Assembly (NCBI RefSeq): GCF_000174355.1
Contig: NZ_ACIS01000008.1
Span: forward strand, 186,001-250,000
Direction of reading: 5' to 3'
Origin: Pseudogulbenkiania ferrooxidans 2002
Lineage (GTDB): Bacteria > Pseudomonadota > Gammaproteobacteria > Burkholderiales > Chromobacteriaceae
Length of the DNA: 64,000 nt
Shown here: positions 47,544-56,092 of the stretch, piece by piece
Layout of the letters: each line of letters starts with the position of its first letter
How positions within the stretch are numbered: position 1 is the stretch's first letter
Notes under the pieces: generated by a model
The model's input: only the letters and a program-made list of their open reading frames with translations
Databases searched by the model: none
Told to the model about the DNA's origin: nothing
Translations under genes and position numbers: made by a program

Positions 47544-48082
47544 AACGGCAAATGGGGCCGACCGTGCTGGAAGTCTGGCAGGGGGACATCACGCAGCTCG
47601 ACGTCGATGCCATCGTCAACGCCGCCAACAGCAGCCTGCTCGGCGGCGGCGGCGTGGACGGGGCCATCCACCGCGCCGCCGGACCGGAACTGCTGGCCGA
47701 GTGCCGCACTCTGGGCGGCTGCCCGACCGGCCAGGCGCGGCTGACACAGGGCTACCGCCTGCCGGCGCGCCACGTCATCCATACCGTCGGGCCGGTCTGG
47801 CACGGCGGGGCATCCGGCGAAGCCGAATTGCTCGCCTCGTGTTACCGGACCAGCCTGCAGCTGGCCGCCGAACACGGCTTGCACAGCGTGGCGTTCCCGG
47901 CGATCAGCTGCGGCGTCTACGGCTACCCCGTGCCTGCGGCCCTGTCCATCGCCTGCGAGACGGTCGCCACCTGGCTGCAGAGCCACGAACATACCATCAC
48001 CGAGGTGCGCTTCGTCGCCTATGGCGAGGCGATCCGTCAGCAATGGGAGCAGGCGCTGGCCGTCTTGGCACTCCCGGGGTGA
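47540..48082 (+). CDS. Macro domain protein, O-acetyl-ADP-ribose deacetylase type
   Basis: This is a single macro domain of 180 aa, like E. coli YmdB. The ADP-ribose-binding loops are intact: [20 protein letters not shown] and the G-V-Y-G-Y-P phosphate loop. Such enzymes deacetylate O-acetyl-ADP-ribose (a sirtuin product) or remove ADP-ribose from proteins. It overlaps glycerate kinase by 4 bases and is probably co-translated. No sirtuin or ADP-ribosyltransferase is in the window, so the native substrate is unknown. Confidence 0.92.
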   Translation: MKRQMGPTVLEVWQGDITQLDVDAIVNAANSSLLGGGGVDGAIHRAAGPELLAECRTLGGCPTGQARLTQGYRLPARHVIHTVGPVWHGGASGEAELLASCYRTSLQLAAEHGLHSVAFPAISCGVYGYPVPAALSIACETVATWLQSHEHTITEVRFVAYGEAIRQQWEQALAVLALPG

Positions 48083-48245
48083 ACCGACCGGCCATCGTCT
48101 TGTCTGACTCTCTCGCCGCCGTCGCGCGCTGCGGCGGGCTGCGCGTTCCTACGATATAAACAAACGGTCTTGGTCACGGTCGATACCAACTATATGATGA
48201 CAGGTGATAACGTGTGGCCACTTTTGGGTTAAGGGAGAATAAGCA

Positions 48246-49178
48246 ATGCGCATCGCCAATACTGTTACCGATCTGATCGGCAATACTCCGCTGGTCCGCC
48301 TCAACCGCCTCACCGCCGATTGTGGCGCCACCGTGGCGGCCAAGCTGGAGTTCTACAACCCGGCGCACAGCGTCAAGGACCGTATCGCCGTGGCGATGAT
48401 CGACGCCGCCGAAAAGGCCGGTAAGATCGGTCCGAACACCATCATCGTCGAGCCGACCTCCGGCAACACCGGCATCGGGTTGGCCATGGTGTGCGCCGCG
48501 CGCGGCTACAAACTGCTGATCACCATGCCGGAAACCATGAGCCGTGAGCGGCGCATGCTGCTCAAGGCCTACGGCGCCGAGCTGATCCTGACTCCGGGGC
48601 CGGATGGCATGGGCGGCGCCATCGCCAAGGCGCGCGAGCTGGTCGAATCCGACCCCGACACCTACTTCATGCCGCAGCAGTTCGAGAACCCGGCCAACCC
48701 GGAAATCCATCGCAACACCACCGCCGAGGAAGTCTGGAACGATACCGACGGCCAGGTCGACATCTTCGTCGCCGGCGTGGGTACCGGCGGCACCATCACC
48801 GGTGTCGGCGAGGTGCTCAAGGCGCGCAAGCCCGGCGTGAAGATCGTCGCCGTGGAGCCCGAGGGCTCGCCGGTGCTGTCCGGGGGCGCCAAGGGGCCGC
48901 ATCTGATCCAGGGCCTCGGCGCCGGTTTTGTGCCGCCCATCCTCAATACCTCCGCCTACGACGAGGTCGTCCGCGTCAAGAACGACGACGCGTTCACCAC
49001 CGCCCGTGCGCTGGCCAGCCAGGAAGGCCTGCTGGTCGGCATCTCTTCCGGTGCGGCGGTCTGGGCGGCGTTGCAACTGGCGCGGCAGCCGGAAAACGCC
49101 GGCAAGCTGATCGTGGTGGTGATCCCCTCGTTCGGCGAGCGCTACCTGTCCACCGCGCTGTTCGAAGACCTGGCCTGA
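48246..49178 (+). CDS. cysK: Cysteine synthase A
   Basis: This O-acetylserine (thiol)-lyase is 310 aa, the normal length. Visible are the PLP lysine in N-P-A-H-S-V-K-D-R, the substrate loop [10 protein letters not shown], the phosphate loop G-T-G-G-T-I-T-G-V, and the C-terminal G-I-S-S-G-A-A. AAGGGAG precedes the ATG. The 163-bp leader has AT-rich patches that could bind CysB, but I cannot pick a site. It is the second cysteine synthase in the window, after cysM at the left edge. Confidence 0.95.
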   Translation: MRIANTVTDLIGNTPLVRLNRLTADCGATVAAKLEFYNPAHSVKDRIAVAMIDAAEKAGKIGPNTIIVEPTSGNTGIGLAMVCAARGYKLLITMPETMSRERRMLLKAYGAELILTPGPDGMGGAIAKARELVESDPDTYFMPQQFENPANPEIHRNTTAEEVWNDTDGQVDIFVAGVGTGGTITGVGEVLKARKPGVKIVAVEPEGSPVLSGGAKGPHLIQGLGAGFVPPILNTSAYDEVVRVKNDDAFTTARALASQEGLLVGISSGAAVWAALQLARQPENAGKLIVVVIPSFGERYLSTALFEDLA

Positions 49179-49235
49179 GTTCCCCGGCCGGTGCGGGCGG
49201 CCCGGTGCCGCCCGCGCTCCTGAGAGACATGAAAC

Positions 49236-49697
49236 GTGACGATGAAGAAGCTTGTCCTTCCCCTTGCGGCCGCTGTGGTGCTGAGCGCCTGCGGCGTGCT
49301 CCCGACCCTGCCAGAGTCTGGCGCCCCGCAGCCGCACCGTCGGCCGCCGGTTGCCGCCCCCACCAAGGTGGACCTGCTGCTGAAGGAGGCCAACAGGTTG
49401 GCCGAAGAAGTCAAAGCCGGGCGCCTGAGCCGCACCGCCGCCGCCGATCAGCTCAATGCCTACCGCTTGCGTGTCGCCGGCCCCAACCTGGTCGACGACA
49501 ATACCTTCGCCGCCTACCGATACATTGCCGTGGAGCGCGATGCCGGCCGCATGAACCCGGCCGAGGCGCAGGACAAGATGGAAGTCAAACTGCGCGAATG
49601 GCTGCGCGCCTGGCCCAAGCTGCGCCAGAAGCCAGCCGATCCGGCCTTCACCAACTTCCTGCTCAAGGTCTATCGCTTGCCGCCGCTGGGTTATTGA
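49236..49697 (+). CDS. Putative lipoprotein, unknown
   Basis: This small lipoprotein of 153 aa has lipobox L-S-A-C at about residues 16-19. The mature region is helical and charged, with a Pro-rich stretch after the lipidation site (P-H-R-R-P-P-V-A-A-P). I do not recognise the family. GAGAGA lies about 9 bases before the GTG at 49236; an ATG at 49242 is an alternative start. It lies 57 bp downstream of cysK and may be co-transcribed. It contains one copy of the 10-mer (49397). Confidence 0.7.
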   Translation: MTMKKLVLPLAAAVVLSACGVLPTLPESGAPQPHRRPPVAAPTKVDLLLKEANRLAEEVKAGRLSRTAAADQLNAYRLRVAGPNLVDDNTFAAYRYIAVERDAGRMNPAEAQDKMEVKLREWLRAWPKLRQKPADPAFTNFLLKVYRLPPLGY

Positions 49698-49862
49698 TTC
49701 GGCGTCCGTCGTTGCCGCGAACCCTGGCCGGTAGCGTGGGGTGATCGGCTCGGTGCGGGAGTGGACCGTCACGCTGCGATCCGTGGCGCTAGCGTGCTCA
49801 TGCCGCCGTCGACGTGTTCTCGCTTCCTTGCATCTTGCTTCCCATCCCTTCTGGAATGAACC

Positions 49863-50276
49863 ATGGCCAAAACGCCATCCACGACATTGTGCCCCTGCGG
49901 CAGTCGCCATCCTTATGCCGACTGTTGCGGCCGCTTCATCGAGCACCCCGAGTGCGGCGCTCCGACGGCGGAAGCGCTGATGCGCTCGCGTTATACCGCT
50001 TACACCCTGGGATGCGAAACCTATCTGCTGGCGACCTGGCAGGAGGCCACGCGTCCGGCCGGGCTCGACCTCGCCGACGATGCCGGCAAGGTGAAATGGC
50101 TGGGACTGGACATCCGCCGCACCGAGCAGGGCGGGGTGAACGACCAGACCGGCATCGTGGAGTTCGTGGCCCGCTACAAGGTGGGCGGGCGAGCCCATCG
50201 CCTGCACGAAACCAGCCGTTTCCAGCGCGATGACGGCCGCTGGTTCTATCTCGACGGCGCACTGCACGAGCACTAA
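49863..50276 (+). CDS. ychJ: YchJ family (UPF0225) SEC-C motif protein
   Basis: The protein is 137 aa. An N-terminal SEC-C zinc-binding motif (C-P-C-G-S ... C-C-G) is followed by an NTF2-like alpha+beta domain (L-M-R-S-R-Y-T-A-Y) typical of YchJ. Function is unknown; SEC-C motifs occur in SecA and other proteins where they bind zinc. Only the N-terminal motif is visible here. The preceding gap to 49697 shows no clear feature. Confidence 0.88.
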   Translation: MAKTPSTTLCPCGSRHPYADCCGRFIEHPECGAPTAEALMRSRYTAYTLGCETYLLATWQEATRPAGLDLADDAGKVKWLGLDIRRTEQGGVNDQTGIVEFVARYKVGGRAHRLHETSRFQRDDGRWFYLDGALHEH

Positions 50277-50404
50277 ATCAATTCTATTGGCATATACTAT
50301 CGCCCGGAGGGCACGCCCGTTTTTTTCCTATCCATCGTGGCGTTTCCCTCCTGCTGTCCTATTGTTAGAAGGGACGTTTTAGTAAAGCGTGTGAGAGGGG
50401 GAAA

Positions 50405-50734
50405 ATGGGTAACGCCATGGAGCAGTTGTTGTCCGGTTTTTCGCAGTCGACAGGCCAGAACGAGCCGTCCTGCGACCTTTCCAGTTCAGCCATTCGCCTG
50501 GTGAAGGCGCCCGTGCGCGCCGACCTGAGTCTGCAGCTCGAGGCGATGGCGCATGTGCTGCACACCACTCCGGAATGTCTGGCAGGCGCCATCCTGAATG
50601 CTGCCATCGTCGATCTGGAAGATCATCTCGGCGAAGCGCTGCTCGGTAAGGTGCAGCAGGAGTGCCAGGTCATTCTGGACGCCAGCCGGCCAGAAAATAA
50701 TCCCAGCGTCGTTTTCAACAGCGGCGGTACTTGA
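50405..50734 (+). CDS. Unknown small protein, paralogue of next gene, possible RHH fold
   Basis: The protein is 109 aa with no signal peptide or membrane segment. Residues about 36-80 (P-V-R-A-D-L-S-L-Q-L-E-A-M-A-H-V-L) have the strand-helix-helix pattern of ribbon-helix-helix proteins. They align with the protein at 50922-51236 (A-G-A-I-L-N-A-A-I-V-D-L-E versus A-S-A-I-L-R-A-A-C-I-D-L-Q). A GAGAGGGGG site precedes the ATG. Function unknown; DNA binding is inference. Confidence 0.65.
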   Translation: MGNAMEQLLSGFSQSTGQNEPSCDLSSSAIRLVKAPVRADLSLQLEAMAHVLHTTPECLAGAILNAAIVDLEDHLGEALLGKVQQECQVILDASRPENNPSVVFNSGGT

Positions 50735-50921
50735 GCTTTTCTTGTCCGCCCCGCATCGGTACCGGTGCCTAACGGACGGCGCTTTCGGCCGTGATGGCTG
50801 CCGTATTGGACGTGAAAAGATCTGAATCAATACAGGACAACAGCGCAGAGCGGCCTGTTTTGCGCGGCCCGGGCATTTGTTCGGCATTGCAAAGCATTTT
50901 CTTTCAGTTTTAGGAGCGAAG

Positions 50922-51236
50922 ATGATGGCAAAGGCGTTGGATGAACTGGTCACCCGTCTGGAGCACTGTCGCGAGCAGGGGCGTTGTGCCAAGGCCGTAC
51001 TGGATGTGGTGGCCACGCGGGACCTGTCGGTTCCGATCGATCACGAAACCTGCGGCGAATTGCGGGCGCTGGCGCAGGTATTCAGCTGCGAGCCCGCCGA
51101 ACTGGCCAGTGCCATCCTGCGGGCAGCCTGTATCGATTTGCAGGAACATCTGGACGACGACCTCGACAAGCTGGCCGCGGCCGCCGAACAACTGGTCAAC
51201 GACCCGTGCGTCGGGATCGCCAGCGAGGAGCTCTAG
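50922..51236 (+). CDS. Unknown small protein, paralogue of previous gene
   Basis: The protein is 104 aa. The helical core (L-R-A-L-A-Q-V-F-S-C-E-P-A-E-L-A-S-A-I-L) matches the preceding protein over about 45 residues, so the two probably arose by tandem duplication. An N-terminal region (L-E-H-C-R-E-Q-G-R-C-A) is unlike the neighbour. AGGAG precedes the ATG at 50922; the ATG at 50925 is equally possible. A terminator follows. Function unknown. Confidence 0.65.
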   Translation: MMAKALDELVTRLEHCREQGRCAKAVLDVVATRDLSVPIDHETCGELRALAQVFSCEPAELASAILRAACIDLQEHLDDDLDKLAAAAEQLVNDPCVGIASEEL

Positions 51237-51272
51237 CGGTACCCGACCATTTCAGCAGTGAACTGGCCACAA

Positions 51273-51304
51273 GAAAACCGGCAGGCTTGCCGGTTTTTTT
51301 TGTA
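51273..51304. terminator. Bidirectional intrinsic terminator
   Basis: AAAACCGGCA / TGCCGGTTTT stem with GGCT loop and eight Ts; between the paralogue pair (+) and gpx (-). Confidence 0.92.
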
Positions 51305-51342
51305 TCGTCCTGACTGCTCCGTCTTGATCAGCGGCTATCCGG

Positions 51343-51825
51343 TCAGAGCAAGGCTTCGATCTTGCTGGCCAGTGCTTCCGGCTTGGTCAGCGCCGAGTGG
51401 CGCGCCACGATGTGGCCCTGGCGGTCGATCAGGAACTTGGTGAAATTCCACTTGATGCGGCGTGTGCCCAGCAGGCCCGGCTTGGCCCGCACCAAGTGAT
51501 GCCATAATGGGTGCGCGGTGGCGCCGTTGACGTCCACCTTGCTCGCCATGGGGAAACTCACGCCGTAGTTCTTCTGGCAAAAAGCCCCGATTTCGGCATC
51601 GCTGCCAGGCTCCTGCCGGCCGAACTGGTTGCAGGGGAAACCGATGACCACCAGCCCGCGATCGCGGTAGCGCCGGTACAGCGCCTCCAGGCCGGCGTAT
51701 TGTGGGGTGTAGCCGCACTGGCTGGCAGTATTCACCACCAGGATAACCTTGCCGGCGTAGTCCTGAAGCTTGGCCGGAGAGCCATCCAGCAGGGTGAAGT
51801 TGAAGGCGTAGAGTGGGGCGGACAT
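51343..51825 (-). CDS. Glutathione peroxidase family thiol peroxidase
   Basis: This GPx-like peroxidase of 160 aa is the Cys form, not selenocysteine. The peroxidatic Cys lies in N-T-A-S-Q-C-G-Y-T, followed by the conserved Gln/Trp partners G-F-P-C-N-Q-F-G and K-W-N-F-T-K-F. Bacterial Cys-GPxs usually take electrons from thioredoxin rather than glutathione. It should reduce H2O2 and organic hydroperoxides. The upstream region (51826-52118) includes a near-palindrome that could be an operator. Confidence 0.93.
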   Translation of the reverse strand: MSAPLYAFNFTLLDGSPAKLQDYAGKVILVVNTASQCGYTPQYAGLEALYRRYRDRGLVVIGFPCNQFGRQEPGSDAEIGAFCQKNYGVSFPMASKVDVNGATAHPLWHHLVRAKPGLLGTRRIKWNFTKFLIDRQGHIVARHSALTKPEALASKIEALL

Positions 51826-52118
51826 GATCGGGTGTCGTGGGTGAACGGCCTTGCATGGTAGCCAGTAATGGCCCCGCTTCCTAGCGTGTGCGGCGGCAGG
51901 CCGGCCGTGCGTCTCGGAAACGGCGAACTAGATTTATACCAAATACATGTTTTGGCATAAAAAAAGGGACGAGCGGCAAGGGGGAACCGCAACGCCCCAG
52001 TAAGAAAGGTTTGCCCACACATTCTTGCGTGTTTGCCTTCGATAAACCATTGAGAACCTAGTGTTTATCGTAGTTCACCTGCCGGAAATTGCGAGTCACT
52101 TTTGCACCCCGAAAGCAC
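51826..52118. other. gpx leader region with palindromes
   Basis: Contains CCAAATACATGTTTTGG near 51938-51955, with TATAAA-like sequence on the minus strand beside it, and a perfect 8-bp inverted repeat CGATAAAC (52040-52047) / GTTTATCG (52063-52070). No gene is seen. These may be regulator sites or RNA structures. Confidence 0.45.
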
Positions 52119-52145
52119 AAAAAAAATCCCGCCGGGAGGGCGGGA
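52119..52145 (-). terminator. Intrinsic terminator of dcd
   Basis: Stem TCCCGCC / GGCGGGA with a 5-nt loop; T-run on the minus strand. Confidence 0.88.
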
Positions 52146-52169
52146 GGGCTGGGCTGAAAACCGGCGTAT

Positions 52170-52739
52170 TCACGGTTTCGGCAGGGTGACCCCGCTTTGC
52201 CCCATGTACTTGCCGTCACGGTCGCGGTAGGACACCGCGCATTCCTCGTCAGACTCGAAAAACAGCACCTGTGCAACGCCTTCGTTGGCGTAAATCTTTG
52301 CCGGCAGTGGAGTCGTGTTGGAAAATTCGAGGGTGACATAACCTTCCCATTCCGGTTCGAACGGCGTCACGTTGACGATGATGCCGCAGCGCGCGTAGGT
52401 CGATTTGCCGAGACACACGGTCAGCACGCTGCGCGGGATGCGGAAGTACTCCACGGTGCGCGCCAGCGCGAACGAGTTGGGCGGAATGATGCAATAGCCA
52501 TCGCCCGACACTTCGACGAACGACTTCGGGTCGAAATTCTTCGGGTCGACGATGGTGCTGTTGATGTTGGTGAATACCTTGAATTCGTCGGCACAGCGGA
52601 TATCGTAGCCGTAGCTCGAGGTGCCGTAGGAGATGATCTTCTGGCCGTCGCTGATCTTGATCTGGTTCGGTTCGAACGGATCGATCATGCCGTCCTGCTC
52701 AGCCATGCGGCGGATCCACTTGTCGGATTTGATGCTCAT
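52170..52739 (-). CDS. dcd: dCTP deaminase
   Basis: This enzyme deaminates dCTP to dUTP, feeding thymidylate synthesis. It is 189 aa, a usual length. Typical motifs are S-S-Y-G-Y-D-I-R, the catalytic Glu region G-Y-V-T-L-E-F-S-N, and G-K-S-T-Y-A-R-C-G. The bifunctional DCD-DUT form is not suggested. The ATG at 52739 gives M-S-I-K-S-D-K-W-I, the standard start. Confidence 0.95.
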   Translation of the reverse strand: MSIKSDKWIRRMAEQDGMIDPFEPNQIKISDGQKIISYGTSSYGYDIRCADEFKVFTNINSTIVDPKNFDPKSFVEVSGDGYCIIPPNSFALARTVEYFRIPRSVLTVCLGKSTYARCGIIVNVTPFEPEWEGYVTLEFSNTTPLPAKIYANEGVAQVLFFESDEECAVSYRDRDGKYMGQSGVTLPKP

Positions 52740-52855
52740 TGTCGGAAGGGCGCTCGGGAAGGCGCTGGGGAGAGTGACGATCGGCAGATTTTACCCTTCC
52801 GTCCGCCATCTAGGCCAGTGTACCGACGAGCTAGTCCGGATGGGGCGGTGTTTTG

Positions 52856-52884
52856 CTGACAATACGCCTTCGTCATCCTACAAT
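52856..52884 (+). promoter_or_regulatory. Sigma70 promoter of bfr
   Basis: CTGACA (52856-52861), 17-bp spacer, TACAAT (52879-52884). No Fur box was recognised. Confidence 0.65.
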
Positions 52885-52956
52885 CCGCCCTGATTTTATT
52901 CACTTTGGCAAGCGCCGGCTCGCCCCCCGGCTCTGCCTGTCAGAGGACGTCTACAC

Positions 52957-53424
52957 ATGCAAGGTCACCCCAAAACCATCGAGTTGCTGAACGCTCTGCT
53001 GGCCGAGGAACTGTCGGCCGCCGACCAGTACTTCATCCACGCCGAAATGTACAAGGATCAGGGGCTGCAGCAGCTATTCCAACGCATCGACCATGAGCGC
53101 GAGGACGAACTGGGACATGCCCGCATCCTCATTGCCCGCATCCTGTTCCTCGGCGGTGTCCCAAACGTGGCGAAGCGCGTACCCATCGTGGTCGGCCAGG
53201 ACGTGCCGGCCATGCTGCGAAGTGATCTCGAGGTCGAGTACCGAGTGGGCGACTTGCTCAAGTCGGTGATCGCACACTGCGAGAGCGTGCAGGATTTCGT
53301 CACGCGCAACGAACTGATGCTGCTGCTGGAGGAGACTGAAAACGATCACGCGCACTGGCTGGAACAGCAGCTCAAGCTGATCGAGCTGACCGGCCTGGAA
53401 AACTATCAGCAGTCGCGCATGTAA
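52957..53424 (+). CDS. bfr: Bacterioferritin, heme-ligand Met replaced
   Basis: This iron-storage protein of 155 aa assembles as a 24-mer. The di-iron ferroxidase ligands appear intact: Glu18, Glu51, His54, Glu94, Glu128 and His131 (E. coli numbering differs by one for the last two). The residue at the heme-axial position, Met52 in E. coli Bfr, is Leu here (D-E-L-G-H), so bis-Met heme binding at the dimer interface should be lost unless a second subunit type supplies it. AGAGGA precedes the ATG. A promoter lies at 52856-52884. Confidence 0.92.
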   Translation: MQGHPKTIELLNALLAEELSAADQYFIHAEMYKDQGLQQLFQRIDHEREDELGHARILIARILFLGGVPNVAKRVPIVVGQDVPAMLRSDLEVEYRVGDLLKSVIAHCESVQDFVTRNELMLLLEETENDHAHWLEQQLKLIELTGLENYQQSRM

Positions 53425-53713
53425 TGCCAAGGTGGGCAGAAAGGGGCAGGGGAGCCCACGCCCCCCCGTCTGTTTCTGGCCATGGCAGCGCTAACCCTTA
53501 GGGGGATCTCGCCCGTGCGTGATCTGTTCGGCAAGGCGTGGCCGCAGCGAATGCGCCGACCCGTCCTGGGGCAGGCACAAGCGGGTCGGAGCTTCCTTCA
53601 CCTCGTCCACGGCACCGTGCCTATTGCTCCATGTCTCCGTTACGGCGTGCCCTGCGTCACATGGGAGGGGCGCGGCAATACCCCGGTGAGCTGTCCAGGG
53701 GGGGGCTATCAGT
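53425..53713. other. Intergenic region between bfr and rdgC terminator
   Basis: GC-rich stretch of 289 bases. Short open frames are present, but none has a family or signal that I recognise. Confidence 0.4.
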
Positions 53714-53741
53714 AAAAAAGAGCCGGATTTCCGGCTCTTTT
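53714..53741. terminator. Bidirectional intrinsic terminator, bfr/rdgC
   Basis: AAAAGAGCCGGA / TCCGGCTCTTTT stem with a 2-nt loop as drawn; T-runs on both strands. Confidence 0.88.
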
Positions 53742-53762
53742 CGGTCGAGGGCTATAACGCGC

Positions 53763-54755
53763 TCATTCCTCCCACGGCACATCCACCGCTTCCGTGCGGG
53801 TTGCCGCGCTCGCGGGGGCAGCCGGGGGAGGCGCCGCGGCCGAGCTGGCCTGCTGTGCTTCTTCCAGCCCACCCAAGGCCTCGACCAGCTCGTCCACCAG
53901 TTCACCCAGCTCTTCTACCATCAGTGTGAAGGTGGCCTCGAACAGGCTGTCGCGATCGTCCCCGGCCTGGCTCGCTTCTTCCTGCAGGACATCGAGGAAC
54001 TGCAGGCGTTTCAGCTGCAGCATGTCGGTCAACACGAAACGGATACGTTCGCGCCAGATCAGGCCGACCCGCGTCACCTGCTTGCCGGTGGCGATGTGCT
54101 GGCGGATTTCATCGGCGGTCAGGTCCATGCGCGTGCAGCGGATCACCGCGCCGTTCTCGCTGCTGTCCTTCAGCTCGCATTCGGCGTCCAGTTCGAAACC
54201 GGCCGGTGCCTCGCATTCGGCCAACCAGGCCGTCATCGCGGTATGGGGGGCGATCTGGGTGCGCGGCAAGGCGGCGGGGAAGGGCGGCAGCGCTTCGCGC
54301 AACTTGCTGACCAGGGCCTCCGACTTGCTGGCCGTGGCGGAATTCACCATCAGCCATTGTCGGCGTCCATCCAGGTAAGCGTTGAGGCGGTGGCTGCGCA
54401 CGAAGGCGCGTGGCAGCAGGTCGTCGGTCACCTGTTCCTTGAGGGCCAGCTTTTCCTTGCGGCCGACCTTGCGCAGTTCCTTGTCCTCGATCTCCGCTAC
54501 CTTGGCGTCGACAAACTCGCGGATTACCGATGCCGGAAGAACCTTGTCTTCGCGCTTCAGGGCGACCAGCTGGCAGCCGCGGGCGCTGTACACCGGCGAC
54601 TCCTGGTGGCCGGCAGCGGTCACCCAGCCCTCGCTGAACCAGTCCAGGCCGCTGCAGTGAAGAAACGGTTTTTTCTCCAGTGCATCAGTCAGTTGCGCCA
54701 CTTCGGGGATGGCATCCCCGTTCAAACGATAAAAAGATAGTTGCTTAAACCACAT
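53763..54755 (-). CDS. rdgC: Recombination-associated protein RdgC
   Basis: This DNA-binding ring protein of 330 aa, in E. coli, modulates RecA and, in Neisseria, influences pilin antigenic variation. The start M-W-F-K-Q-L-S-F-Y-R-L and a central F-V-L-T-D-M-L-Q-L-K-R segment are typical. The C-terminus has an Ala/Pro-rich tail (about 300-325). A 314-bp copy of its 5' part lies at 55081-55394 as part of a mosaic repeat. The gene is divergent from the tRNA-Pro genes. Confidence 0.93.
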   Translation of the reverse strand: MWFKQLSFYRLNGDAIPEVAQLTDALEKKPFLHCSGLDWFSEGWVTAAGHQESPVYSARGCQLVALKREDKVLPASVIREFVDAKVAEIEDKELRKVGRKEKLALKEQVTDDLLPRAFVRSHRLNAYLDGRRQWLMVNSATASKSEALVSKLREALPPFPAALPRTQIAPHTAMTAWLAECEAPAGFELDAECELKDSSENGAVIRCTRMDLTADEIRQHIATGKQVTRVGLIWRERIRFVLTDMLQLKRLQFLDVLQEEASQAGDDRDSLFEATFTLMVEELGELVDELVEALGGLEEAQQASSAAAPPPAAPASAATRTEAVDVPWEE

Positions 54756-54926
54756 ATTTGCCCGATAATGCGCGTCCTCTGAGGCCGAACATTGTATCGC
54801 AGAAGCGGTGCCTGACGGTGAATAACTTGGAGTCGCAAAAATTCGGAATCGGGGTGTAGCTTAGCCTGGTAGAGCGCTACGTTCGGGACGTAGAGGCCGG
54901 AGGTTCGAATCCTCTCACCCCGACCA
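54442..54926. repeat. Duplicated block 1: rdgC 5' part, leader and tRNA-Pro
   Basis: Matches 55081-55565 base for base as far as read, offset 639. See findings on the 1000-bp middle block. Confidence 0.9.
54850..54926 (+). tRNA. tRNA-Pro (CGG), copy 1
   Basis: 77 nt with encoded CCA; anticodon loop TTCGGGA gives CGG. Confidence 0.97.
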
Positions 54927-54943
54927 CAAATTTGATAAAACGC

Positions 54944-54972
54944 TTGCGGATATCAAATGATTTTTGTAAAAT
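54944..54972 (+). promoter_or_regulatory. Putative promoter between tRNA-Pro copies
   Basis: TTGCGG (54944-54949), 17-bp spacer, TAAAAT (54967-54972). A copy lies at 56187-56215. Confidence 0.5.
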
Positions 54973-55000
54973 GTGTTTCCTCTGAATTTTATTCAGAAAT

Positions 55001-55077
55001 CGGGGTGTAGCTTAGCCTGGTAGAGCGCTACGTTCGGGACGTAGAGGCCGGAGGTTCGAATCCTCTCACCCCGACCA
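55001..55077 (+). tRNA. tRNA-Pro (CGG), copy 2
   Basis: Identical to copy 1; 74-nt spacer with its own putative promoter. Followed after three bases by the abrupt rdgC fragment. Confidence 0.95.
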
Positions 55078-55080
55078 GAT

Positions 55081-55394
55081 AGGGCCAGCTTTTCCTTGCG
55101 GCCGACCTTGCGCAGTTCCTTGTCCTCGATCTCCGCTACCTTGGCGTCGACAAACTCGCGGATTACCGATGCCGGAAGAACCTTGTCTTCGCGCTTCAGG
55201 GCGACCAGCTGGCAGCCGCGGGCGCTGTACACCGGCGACTCCTGGTGGCCGGCAGCGGTCACCCAGCCCTCGCTGAACCAGTCCAGGCCGCTGCAGTGAA
55301 GAAACGGTTTTTTCTCCAGTGCATCAGTCAGTTGCGCCACTTCGGGGATGGCATCCCCGTTCAAACGATAAAAAGATAGTTGCTTAAACCACAT
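55081..55394 (-). pseudogene. Truncated rdgC copy
   Basis: Codes for the first about 104 residues of RdgC identically to the intact gene, then runs into tRNA-Pro copy 2 in antisense. It begins abruptly at 55081. It is probably an artefact of the assembly rather than a real pseudogene. Confidence 0.85.
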
Positions 55395-55488
55395 ATTTGC
55401 CCGATAATGCGCGTCCTCTGAGGCCGAACATTGTATCGCAGAAGCGGTGCCTGACGGTGAATAACTTGGAGTCGCAAAAATTCGGAAT

Positions 55489-55565
55489 CGGGGTGTAGCT
55501 TAGCCTGGTAGAGCGCTACGTTCGGGACGTAGAGGCCGGAGGTTCGAATCCTCTCACCCCGACCA
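55489..55565 (+). tRNA. tRNA-Pro (CGG), copy 3
   Basis: Identical to copy 1. Lies inside the suspicious 1000-bp block, so its reality is uncertain. Confidence 0.75.
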
Positions 55566-55570
55566 GATTC

Positions 55571-55609
55571 AAAAAAGCCTTGATGCGCAGCATACGTCAA
55601 GGCTTTTTT
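55571..55609 (+). terminator. Terminator after tRNA-Pro copy 3
   Basis: AAAAAAGCCTTGA / TCAAGGCTTTTTT arms. Copy of 56326-56364. Confidence 0.8.
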
Positions 55610-55623
55610 ACCAAGTTTGGTTT

Positions 55624-55699
55624 GCCGGTATAGCTCAGTTGGTAGAGCAGCGCATTCGTAATGCGAAGGTCGGGGGTTCGACTCCTCTTACCGGCACCA
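55624..55699 (+). tRNA. tRNA-Thr (CGT), copy 1
   Basis: 76 nt with encoded CCA; anticodon CGT; close to E. coli thrW by recall. Inside the 1000-bp block. Confidence 0.75.
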
Positions 55700-55704
55700 T
55701 ATAG

Positions 55705-55737
55705 AAAAAAGCCTGGCGGCAATGCCAGGCTTTTTTT
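55705..55737 (+). terminator. Terminator after tRNA-Thr copy 1
   Basis: AAAAAAGCCTGGC ... GCCAGGCTTTTTTT. Confidence 0.8.
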
Positions 55738-55860
55738 ATTTCCGGTTGTCTCGCCTGAGCCCGCTGCCGTGGGGCGTGCTGTGCGTGTTGTCGCGGCGGT
55801 GCCTGGGCGGTGTTTGTCGGCCGCGGGTCGTGTCTTCCCGGTGATTCTTGGCGGCGGGGG

Positions 55861-56080
55861 TTATTGTGTCAGCGGCGCTAGCAAGGGGCTATAGCCCAGT
55901 TGGCGCAGCTTGCTCATGGTTTCCTCGGCTTCGGCGCGGGTGCGGAATGGTCCGACGTGTACTTTCGTCTCGGTATGGGCTTCGATGCCGTTTGCCTTGA
56001 GCGTCTCGATCAGTTTCTGCGCATTGCCAAGGCTGGTGAACAAGCCGAGCTGCACCTTGTAGCCCAGCGAGGAGCCTGCC
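55861..56080 (-). pseudogene. Truncated SPOR-domain gene copy
   Basis: Identical to the last 73 codons of the gene at 56616-57401, then stops matching exactly at 56080, where tRNA-Pro leader sequence begins. Confidence 0.85.
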
Positions 56081-56092
56081 AAAATTCGGAAT

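Larger units (their letters stand above)
54838..55080. repeat. Duplicated block 2: tRNA-Pro, spacer, tRNA-Pro
   Basis: Matches 56081-56323, offset 1243. It begins 12 bases before the first tRNA-Pro. Confidence 0.9.
55487..56080. repeat. Duplicated block 3: tRNA-Pro, terminator, tRNA-Thr, SPOR 3' part
   Basis: Matches 56242-56835, offset 755, with differences at 55621 and 55623 (T versus G). Confidence 0.9.

Noticed and set aside
53482..53715. Small open frames between bfr and rdgC
   Set aside because: No convincing codon pattern, family or ribosome binding site was seen; they run into the terminator.
54993..55394. Open frame that fuses an RdgC N-terminus to a new C-terminus
   Set aside because: The C-terminal part is antisense to tRNA-Pro, and the join is one of the suspected assembly breakpoints.
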